From: an uncultured Clostridia bacterium
GTDB lineage: Bacteria; Bacillota; Clostridia; Oscillospirales; Acutalibacteraceae
Assembly (NCBI GenBank): GCA_947567585.1
Contig: CANONE010000039.1
Coordinates: 1-15,088 of the forward strand
Direction of reading: 5' to 3'
DNA length: 15,088 nucleotides
The position numbers and the translations under genes are program-made. Below are positions 6,516 through 12,644 of this stretch, in pieces (the first letter of the stretch is position 1; each line of letters begins with the position of its first letter). The notes below the pieces were generated by a model. The model saw only the letters and a list, made by a program, of their open reading frames with translations, was not told the origin of the DNA and did not search any database.

Positions 6516-8309
6516 TTATGGGCGGCTGTCTTCCACAGTCTCGCCGGCGTTTTGGGTAATCAAATTCTCCAAATTGTCGGCTGCTTCGCCTACCAAAGAA
6601 TAGGAGGACATGGTAAAAAGCACATCCGTAATCCCCATATCCCGTATAAAGCTCACAAGATTCCGCTGCATGTAGCGCATATCGGCCACATAGATCTGCT
6701 TAAAGGAGCCCGTGAGGAAGGGGGGGACAGCGTTGCCATAGCTGTCCTTGATCACCAGCAGCTTACGGTCCGTGGCCGCCTGGGTGGTGGCTTTGACAAT
6801 GTATTCATCGCCCCCCAGCAGGATCATGTAGGCGTCGGAACCGCTGGCCCCTTCCTGGAAGAAGTCGTCTTCATCCCACAAAAATTCAAAGCTGGTGTTA
6901 TAATAAGCGGCTTGATAGTCCTTGGCCGGGCGGTAGTAGATAAAGTCTTCCGGATCATTGAGCAGGTTGGCGGAGCCGGAGAAAGCGTACATGCTGCCTA
7001 CAAATTCAGGGATCTTTTCTTCTTTGTAGGCGCCGATGTCATCAAAGGGCACACCGGCGGCATTGGCGAAGGCTTGAGCGGCATAATAAGCGCCCAGAGG
7101 CTGCCAATGATGGTCGGTACGGCAGTAGATAGGTTCGCCCACATGCTGGCCCAGTACCGGACAAATGTTGATGGAGCGGATGCCGGGGTTTAGTTTCCCC
7201 GCCACAGCCTCAAAGCAGTCGGACTGGCTGGAGGTGTAGTCGGCATAGTCGCTGGGCGTATAGAACTCACAGGCCAGCGGCGCGGGCATGGACCAAATGG
7301 ACACATTCTCGCCCAGCTGTCCCTGCAAGCCGTTAAGCGCCTGGGCATAGCTGTCCCCGCTGCCGCCGCCAAAGAGCTCCAGAGCCCGGTAGTGGCCGTC
7401 CAGTTTCAGCACAATCAGTCCGTTCTCCGTCATATTGGCTTCCTGGGCTTCAGGAGGCGTAAAGGGAGTGGGCGGCGGCGTGGCTGTATCCATATGGCGT
7501 CCCGCCGCGCCTTCCAGGCTGGCGGGGGAGGCGGGGGCGCCGGCAGGCTGGGCGCTGGGTTCGGCAGCCAGCTGTGAGCCTTCGTTGGCGGGGGTGGGGG
7601 CAGGCTGGTCCTTTTGATTGAGCTTAATAACATTCCCCACAAATTCTACGGAATCCCCAACCTTTGGCAGGCCGAAAACCGACTTGAAGTTATTGCCGAT
7701 ATTCTTAAGGCCGTCTCGATTTGGAACGGTATCATCGTAAAAAGTAGCGATCCCCGCAGTGTAGTCGCCGGAGAAATAGCCAGAGAGAGAAAAAGAGGGA
7801 AACTTTGCCAGCTCCCGTTTTTCAATCTTGCTGACAGTGGACCGGGGCAGCACAGCCATCAGCACAGCCGCTCCAAAAAAGCATAAAGTCAGCACGCCCA
7901 GCAGCAGTAAGGAGAGCCGCTGTTCCAGCAGGGCGCGTTTATCTATTTTTTTCCGGCGGCGGGGCCGGGTGGCAACGGGCTCCAGCGACGGAAGCCGATA
8001 GCTGTTTTCACTGGAATCCTCCGCCTGAAAAGACTGGGCGTAGCCATGCCCATCATGCTCCTGCTGGCTGGAGTATGTCCTGGTGGAATCGTAAGTCCCG
8101 GCAGGCTCCTCATAGGGAAAGGCTGCGGATTCATTCTGCGGATGGCCGTATTCCCCCGGCGGAGTACTTTGGTAGCTGACGACTTCACTGAAATCGTCAG
8201 GCGGAATCACCAGATCGGGGCGGCGGAACTCCGGAGCGGGCTTTTCTCTTAAAACCTCCGCGGTGTGCTGGGGCTGGCGGCGGTGGCGCGGGGTACGTTC
8301 TTTTTCCAT
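6516..8309 (-). CDS. DHHW family membrane-anchored protein (AlgJ/DltD-like role)
   Basis: A 597-residue protein. Residues 1-125 are a polar, Pro/Glu/Arg-rich cytoplasmic tail ending in a basic stretch (RPRRRKKIDKR). One membrane helix follows (about 131-154, LSLLLLGVLTLCFFGAAVL). The remainder is extracytoplasmic. The family-naming motif D399-H400-H401-W402 lies in YCRTDHHWQPLGAYYA, and a candidate nucleophile S523 lies in VIKDSYGNA. This arrangement matches the SGNH-like acyltransferases paired with MBOAT proteins (AlgJ, DltD in role). A low-complexity Pro/Ala/Thr insert sits at about 235-292 inside the outer domain. It begins 18 bases after the MBOAT gene and has AAAGGAGG at a 7-base spacing. 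The expected task is to take the exported acyl group from the MBOAT and pass it to a surface polymer. The acceptor is unknown. Confidence 0.88.
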   Translation of the reverse strand: MEKERTPRHRRQPQHTAEVLREKPAPEFRRPDLVIPPDDFSEVVSYQSTPPGEYGHPQNESAAFPYEEPAGTYDSTRTYSSQQEHDGHGYAQSFQAEDSSENSYRLPSLEPVATRPRRRKKIDKRALLEQRLSLLLLGVLTLCFFGAAVLMAVLPRSTVSKIEKRELAKFPSFSLSGYFSGDYTAGIATFYDDTVPNRDGLKNIGNNFKSVFGLPKVGDSVEFVGNVIKLNQKDQPAPTPANEGSQLAAEPSAQPAGAPASPASLEGAAGRHMDTATPPPTPFTPPEAQEANMTENGLIVLKLDGHYRALELFGGGSGDSYAQALNGLQGQLGENVSIWSMPAPLACEFYTPSDYADYTSSQSDCFEAVAGKLNPGIRSINICPVLGQHVGEPIYCRTDHHWQPLGAYYAAQAFANAAGVPFDDIGAYKEEKIPEFVGSMYAFSGSANLLNDPEDFIYYRPAKDYQAAYYNTSFEFLWDEDDFFQEGASGSDAYMILLGGDEYIVKATTQAATDRKLLVIKDSYGNAVPPFLTGSFKQIYVADMRYMQRNLVSFIRDMGITDVLFTMSSYSLVGEAADNLENLITQNAGETVEDSRP

Positions 8310-8327
8310 AGAGAAGCCTCCTTTCCT

Positions 8328-9749
8328 CTAAAACCTCCAATACAGGAAGACATTATTGGTCGAATCCACCAGGAGAATGCTGACAATGGCCAGAACCCCC
8401 AGGCAGAGAACTACAGAACCCACCCGCCCGGCCATGTAGAGCTGGTCCGACCGGCTTTCCAGGAAGAAGCTCTTTACCTTTGGCAGCACTGGCAGGCTGC
8501 AAATCACCGAGCCCAGCACCAAAAAGAGATTGTTCAAAAAGGAAGCCCATGTGATGGGGTCAAAGAAGGGGGCGGCGTTTGTAAACATACTGACGCCGGT
8601 CAGGTTCAGGAAAAATTGCCCCAGCTGGCCTAGGTCCTCAAAGTAGAAGATGCCAAAGCCGATGATGATTACCAGCTTACTATAGATATGCTTCCACCAA
8701 AGAGGCCACTTCTTGATACGCTTTTTTCCCAATTTTTGCTCAAAAAAGATGAAGCAGCCGAAGTAAAGTCCCCAGATAATGTAATTCCAGGCCGCGCCGT
8801 GCCACACGCCGGTGCAGAACCACACCAGAAACAGGCTGACATACTTGCGGTTTTTACCGAAAATGGGCACGTACAAAAGGTAATCCCGGAAAAAAGAACC
8901 TAAAGAAATATGCCAGCGCTGCCAGAATTCCGCTATGGTCTTGCAGGCAAAGGGATGGCGGAAATTTTCGTCAAAGTGAAAGCCGAACATCCTGCCAAGG
9001 CCGATGGCAATATCGGAATAGCCGCTGAAATCAAAGTATACGTAAAGCGAGTAGGTAATCACGGTGTACCAGGTCCCTAAAACGGAGAGGCCCGCAATGT
9101 CCTTGCCGAAAAAGGTGTCCACAATCGCCCACAGATTATTGGCTAAAATCACCTTTTTCCCCAGGCCCAGCATCACCCGCAGAGCCCCCTCGCACAGGTC
9201 AGTGGCGCTGGCGGAGCGCTCCTCGATCTCGTCCTCCACCACGCTATAGCGGACAATGGGTCCCGCAATTAGTTGGGGGAACAGGGACAAATACAGCAAA
9301 AAGCGGCTAAAGCGCTTTTGCACTTTTACGCTTTCCCAGTAACAGTCCAGAATATAGGAAATAGCCTGAAAGGTGAAAAAACTGATGCCGATGGGCATTC
9401 GGATCTGCGGTACAGGCAGCTGCGCGCCGGTTAGCAGATTGATGTTTTCCACGATAAAGCCGCTATACTTAAAAATGACCAGCAGCCCGATGTCGATGAC
9501 AATGCCCGCGGCCAGCGCCGCCTTGGCCGACCCGCCGCCCCGGCCCCTTTCAATCAGCAGGCCGGTAAACCAGTTGAGAAAGGCGCTGAAGATTAGAAGG
9601 ATGATCCACAGGGGCTCGCCCCAGGCGTAAAAGATCAGGGAGAAGACAATGAGCACCGTGTTTTTGGCAGGGAGGCTGCGGGCAACAAAATAGGCCAGCA
9701 GGCACAAAGGCAGAAAGCAGTATATAAAAAAGAGGTCGGCAAATATCAT
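8328..9749 (-). CDS. MBOAT family O-acyltransferase (AlgI/DltB-like)
   Basis: A 473-residue polytopic membrane protein with about ten or more hydrophobic segments. Family signatures are FWQRWHISLGSFFRDYL (275-291) and TGVWHGAAWNYIIWG (313-327), in which H317 is the conserved histidine expected to be essential. YFDFSGYSDIAIGLGRMFGF (238-257) is also characteristic. These proteins move an acyl group from a cytoplasmic donor across the membrane. The donor is CoA in many, but carrier-protein-bound D-Ala in DltB. The last six residues are F468-L-Y470-W-R-F473, after a final membrane helix. This resembles the C-terminal hexapeptide of the DltX microprotein, so the protein may carry its own acyl-accepting Tyr. 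The ATG has GGAAGGAG at 8 bases. It lies 28 bases downstream of the TPM gene and 18 upstream of the DHHW gene. Confidence 0.95.
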   Translation of the reverse strand: MIFADLFFIYCFLPLCLLAYFVARSLPAKNTVLIVFSLIFYAWGEPLWIILLIFSAFLNWFTGLLIERGRGGGSAKAALAAGIVIDIGLLVIFKYSGFIVENINLLTGAQLPVPQIRMPIGISFFTFQAISYILDCYWESVKVQKRFSRFLLYLSLFPQLIAGPIVRYSVVEDEIEERSASATDLCEGALRVMLGLGKKVILANNLWAIVDTFFGKDIAGLSVLGTWYTVITYSLYVYFDFSGYSDIAIGLGRMFGFHFDENFRHPFACKTIAEFWQRWHISLGSFFRDYLLYVPIFGKNRKYVSLFLVWFCTGVWHGAAWNYIIWGLYFGCFIFFEQKLGKKRIKKWPLWWKHIYSKLVIIIGFGIFYFEDLGQLGQFFLNLTGVSMFTNAAPFFDPITWASFLNNLFLVLGSVICSLPVLPKVKSFFLESRSDQLYMAGRVGSVVLCLGVLAIVSILLVDSTNNVFLYWRF

Positions 9750-9777
9750 GAAAGCGGCTCCTTCCGGGCGGCAACAA

Positions 9778-10710
9778 TCACTGCCGCCAATCTATGTTTG
9801 ACCGGCTGCGAGACTGTTTTTGCGTCCGGTAGGAGTTCTGCGAGCTCCTTTGAGAGTGCTTAACCTGTACGGTGGGCCGGGCATCCAGGTGCATAATGGT
9901 TGTACGGGAGGGGTAGAGAAGGGAACTGCGCCGGTGAACGGTGCGCCGGTTTCTGTGATTCCAGCTGGCGCGTCCAGCCAGTACAAATACGGCGAGGCTT
10001 ACCACGGCTACCCCGGCGGCTCCCACGCAAACCCATAAGAGGATGTTCGGCCCCTGCTTTTTCTTTCCTCCGGAGCGGGCTGGGGTCCCCTGACTGGCGG
10101 CGCCGTTTGGGTTTGTCTGCACTGCGCCGGATGCCAGGTAGGTTTCCGCTTTGCCGGCGGCGGCAGTGAAAAATTTTGACAATCCGGCGTCATAGGCGCC
10201 CGCGCTGAAATCCGGTTCCAGCTGGGCGGAAAGCAGATCCTTAAGGGCTTGCGTGGTAAACTCTCCCTGCAAGCCGGTTCCGGCTACAGCCAGATAATCC
10301 TGGTCGGCGACAGAAACGGCCACCAGAAGGCCCCGGCCGCTTTCGCCGCCTACCTGCCAGCTGTCCATCAGGCGGCGCAGGTACTCCACTCGTTGGGCAA
10401 AGCTCTCATACGGCAGGGCGGCTGTGGTGTAAACCACAATCTGCGCCCCGTACTTTTCATATAACTCGCCGTTTTTGGTTAAGATAGCGGACTTTGTAGC
10501 CTCGGTCAGGAGATTGGCGGTATCGTTGAAATAGAATTCCCCGCTGGGCTGCGGGATATCCCCGGAAGAAGGGGAAGCCTCCGGAGTAGGGCTGGCCTCT
10601 TCGCCGAAAGCACGGAGGGGACAGACATACAATAGGGAGCATATCATCAACAAAAAGAAGATGAAAAGGCGCGGGGAGAACTTGTGACCTTTTTTATGTA
10701 GAATCCACAC
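9778..10710 (-). CDS. TPM domain-containing membrane protein
   Basis: A 310-residue protein with an N-terminal signal or anchor helix (about 14-34, FIFFLLMICSLLYVCPL) and a Ser/Pro/Glu-rich linker. A TPM domain (TLP18.3/Psb32/MOLO-1) follows, from FYFNDTANLLTEAT through GAQIVVYTTAALPYESF and GRGLLVAVSVADQDYLAVAGTG to about residue 205. Next come a linker, a second membrane helix (about 230-255) and a highly basic, Ser/Gln-rich cytoplasmic tail. The domain is extracytoplasmic. TPM proteins are linked to photosystem repair in plants and to envelope functions in bacteria, with no single reaction established. The GTG at 10710 is chosen because GGGAGGAGG lies 6 bases upstream of it; the longer frame to 10749 has no ribosome site. 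It is first in the unit with the MBOAT, DHHW, FkbH and ACP genes. Confidence 0.87.
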   Translation of the reverse strand: MWILHKKGHKFSPRLFIFFLLMICSLLYVCPLRAFGEEASPTPEASPSSGDIPQPSGEFYFNDTANLLTEATKSAILTKNGELYEKYGAQIVVYTTAALPYESFAQRVEYLRRLMDSWQVGGESGRGLLVAVSVADQDYLAVAGTGLQGEFTTQALKDLLSAQLEPDFSAGAYDAGLSKFFTAAAGKAETYLASGAVQTNPNGAASQGTPARSGGKKKQGPNILLWVCVGAAGVAVVSLAVFVLAGRASWNHRNRRTVHRRSSLLYPSRTTIMHLDARPTVQVKHSQRSSQNSYRTQKQSRSRSNIDWRQ

Positions 10711-10716
10711 GAATAT

Positions 10717-10725
10717 CCTCCTCCC
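10717..10725 (-). promoter_or_regulatory. Ribosome binding site deciding a GTG start
   Basis: GGGAGGAGG on the minus strand, 6 bases from the GTG at 10710. It supports that start over the ATG 13 codons upstream, which would overlap the promoter's early transcript and has no ribosome site. Confidence 0.75.
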
Positions 10726-10762
10726 AGCGAAAAGCGGCAAAAAACACAAAATTTCCCTTCAT

Positions 10763-10791
10763 ATTTTACTCCACCAAAGGCTTTCTGTCAA
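10763..10791 (-). promoter_or_regulatory. Strong promoter of the acylation unit
   Basis: On the minus strand TTGACA (10786-10791), a 17-base spacer and TAAAAT (10763-10768). It lies about 55 bases before the TPM start. The -35 box overlaps the stop codon of the preceding small lipoprotein frame. Confidence 0.82.
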
Positions 10792-11018
10792 GTGGGAACA
10801 GCAGGTAAAGAAAAGCAAAAAGCCGTATTGGGGGGGCGGAGATAGCGCTTGACGCAAACAAAAGCGCCGTCTATACGGTTAGACAGCGCTTTTGCCGTAA
10901 GCTGAACTTTTCGCAGCCGGCCCAGCTGGGAGTCCGATACCGGGCCATGGGTGGAGGCGGCGCAGCCGGCCAACAAAAGAACCAGCAGCAGCGCCATAAA
11001 GCCAAACCGAAGATTCAT
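10788..11018 (-). CDS. Small putative lipoprotein, 3' end uncertain
   Basis: A 76-residue frame beginning MNLRFGFMALLLVLLLAGCA. This is a convincing lipoprotein signal: charged start, hydrophobic core and lipobox LAGC with Cys19 as the lipidation site. The mature part (AASTHGPVSDSQLGRLRKVQ) is short and matches no family I recognise. The ATG at 11018 has a GGGAAG ribosome site; a longer frame from 11117 overlaps the radical SAM gene and is not favoured. The frame runs through a strong terminator hairpin (10860-10893) and ends only inside the next promoter. The last 30 or so codons are therefore probably not in the mRNA or not meaningful. A frameshift or truncation of a formerly longer or differently ended gene is likely. 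Confidence 0.5.
   Translation of the reverse strand: MNLRFGFMALLLVLLLAGCAASTHGPVSDSQLGRLRKVQLTAKALSNRIDGAFVCVKRYLRPPNTAFCFSLPAVPT
10860..10893 (-). terminator. Intrinsic terminator of the metG-tatD-radical SAM unit
   Basis: AAAAGCGC (10860-10867) pairs with GCGCTTTT (10886-10893), and GTCTA (10869-10873) pairs with TAGAC (10880-10884). On the minus-strand RNA the intervening pair is U-G, giving a 14-bp stem with a 6-base loop followed by UUUUGUUUG. It lies inside the 3' part of the small lipoprotein frame. Confidence 0.8.
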
Positions 11019-11076
11019 GCGGCCACTTCCCTTTTTCCGGCGGCGTTTCGGGGTCCGCCTAAAGAAAGGGTCCCCT

Positions 11077-11721
11077 TTATTCTGGAATATATTCCCGCAC
11101 CACAAAATCCGCGCCAACGCTTTCCGCCAATTGCCGGCAGGCTTCCTGCTCCGCCTTGGGCATGGTGCTGACCACTGTCATGCGCACATGGGGAACGTTC
11201 AGCACGGCGGTGGCTGTAAAGCGCAGAATAGCCGGAAAAGCCCGCAGGCCAAAGCTGCTGTGGCAGAGGCGGTCGTACCCTTCCGGGGTGCTGGCGTTCA
11301 GGCTGACGGATACCGCGTCCACCTGGCCGTCCAGCTCCAAAGCGGCGTTGCGGCCGGTAAGAAGGTTGGCGAGGCCGTTGGTATTGATCCGGATAAAGTG
11401 GGAACCGGTAGAGCGGATTTTACCGCAGAGCCACATCATATCATCCCAGCGGCAGGCGGGCTCGCCGTAGCCGCAAAAGACGATTTCCAGGTAGCGGTTG
11501 AGATCCCGGCTTTGCAGCTGGGCCCAAATCTCCTCCTTAGTGGGTTCGCCTCCCTGATACCACAGATTGTTGGCATACAGGCTGCCGGAGCTGTTTTGGC
11601 GCAGGCAGAACTCGCAGCGGTTGGGGCATTGGTTGGTTAGGTTAATGTACAGGTTCCCCTCGTACTCATAAGTGACGTTGGCCCCGTACAGAATACTGGG
11701 ACCGTTTTTCTGGTTTTCCAT
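11077..11721 (-). CDS. TatD family-associated radical SAM protein
   Basis: A 214-residue radical SAM protein. The cluster-binding motif is C32-PNR-C36-EF-C39 within LTNQCPNRCEFCL; it binds a 4Fe-4S cluster that cleaves S-adenosylmethionine. A GYGEP motif (84-88) for SAM binding and an IRINTNG strand (110-116) follow. The short length and position beside a tatD gene match the TatD-linked radical SAM family (TIGR04038), whose substrate is not known to me. It starts 55 bases after the TatD stop, with an AGGGAG ribosome site 9 bases from the ATG. It probably belongs to the metG unit. The linkage suggests a shared role with TatD, possibly in nucleic-acid repair or RNA modification, but that is inference. 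Confidence 0.93.
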   Translation of the reverse strand: MENQKNGPSILYGANVTYEYEGNLYINLTNQCPNRCEFCLRQNSSGSLYANNLWYQGGEPTKEEIWAQLQSRDLNRYLEIVFCGYGEPACRWDDMMWLCGKIRSTGSHFIRINTNGLANLLTGRNAALELDGQVDAVSVSLNASTPEGYDRLCHSSFGLRAFPAILRFTATAVLNVPHVRMTVVSTMPKAEQEACRQLAESVGADFVVREYIPE

Positions 11722-11776
11722 AACAAATAACTCCCTGGTAAAGCCGAAATATATTTCCTGAACCCGGCGCCTGCCG

Positions 11777-12607
11777 TCAGTAAATGACAGGGTCCAGGTC
11801 CGAGGGCGCGTGAAGAAGGCCGTCCAGCCGGAAAAGCCGGCGGATATTCGCGTTGGAGGCTTCTATAACCTCCCGGGTGGAGATCCCCTGGAGCAGAGCG
11901 ATTTTTTCGGCCGCCAGGGGGATATTGGTAGAGTCGTTGCGCTGGCCCCGATAGGGCTCGGGGGTCATGTAGGGCGCGTCGGTTTCCAATAGAAGCCGGT
12001 CCAGAGGGATTTCTCGGGCCACATCCAGAAGCTTTCGGGCGTTTTTAAAGGTAACCGCTCCGCCAATGCCGATATACATGCCCAGGGAAAGGATCTCCCG
12101 GGCCATTTCCAGGTTGCCGGAGAAGCAGTGTACCACGCCTTGGGGTTTGTATTCCCGGAGCAGCGCCAGCACGTCGGCATGGGCCTCCCTGTCGTGGACG
12201 CACACCGGATACCCCAGTTCGTTGGCCAAGGCCAACTGGGCGGCGAAAACCTCCATCTGCCGCTCTCTGGGGGCATTGTCCTTCCAGTGGTAGTCAAGGC
12301 CGATTTCCCCCACGCACACGGCCTCCTTTTCGGCGAGCCAAGCCCGCAGGCAGTCCAGCCAATTTTCAGGCAGGTCTTCGTCAATCTCACTGGGATGGAT
12401 GCCCACCCCGGCGAAAAAGTAAGGGTTGCACCCAGCCAGCCCCAGCGAAGAGGCGCAGCTTCGAATCCGAGTGCCCATATTGATAACGCAGCGGACCCCG
12501 TTTATAGGCAGCGTTTCCTCTAGGAGTCTGGCCCGGTCAGAGTCAAAAGCGCTGTCGTCGTAGTGGGCGTGGGAATCGTAGATTTCGTAATACTCTTTTG
12601 CCGGCAT
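11777..12607 (-). CDS. tatD: TatD family metal-dependent hydrolase (DNase)
   Basis: A 276-residue TIM-barrel hydrolase of normal family length. Metal-binding residues can be placed: H13 and H15 in DSHAHYD, E101 in GEIGLDYH, H138 in CVHDR, H160 in VVHCFSG and D210 in LLLETDAPYM. TatD proteins are cytoplasmic 3'-5' exonucleases with roles in DNA repair and turnover. Members next to metG are common in Firmicutes, where the gene is often named yabD. The ATG lies 37 bases after the metG stop, with AAAGGGGG 7 bases upstream. The substrate in this organism cannot be told from sequence. The C-terminal LDGLLHAPSDLDPVIY tail is slightly longer than usual. Confidence 0.95.
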   Translation of the reverse strand: MPAKEYYEIYDSHAHYDDSAFDSDRARLLEETLPINGVRCVINMGTRIRSCASSLGLAGCNPYFFAGVGIHPSEIDEDLPENWLDCLRAWLAEKEAVCVGEIGLDYHWKDNAPRERQMEVFAAQLALANELGYPVCVHDREAHADVLALLREYKPQGVVHCFSGNLEMAREILSLGMYIGIGGAVTFKNARKLLDVAREIPLDRLLLETDAPYMTPEPYRGQRNDSTNIPLAAEKIALLQGISTREVIEASNANIRRLFRLDGLLHAPSDLDPVIY

Positions 12608-12644
12608 GGCAGGACCCCCTTTCCCGGTATTCCCCGGGGAATTC

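Noticed and set aside
6447..7193. A 248-residue frame on the plus strand
   Set aside because: Antisense to the end of the DHHW gene and the start of the FkbH gene; both have clear motifs and ribosome sites.
10711..10749. Upstream ATG start of the TPM protein
   Set aside because: No ribosome site, and the added 13 residues put a second hydrophobic stretch before the signal. GGGAGGAGG points to the GTG at 10710.
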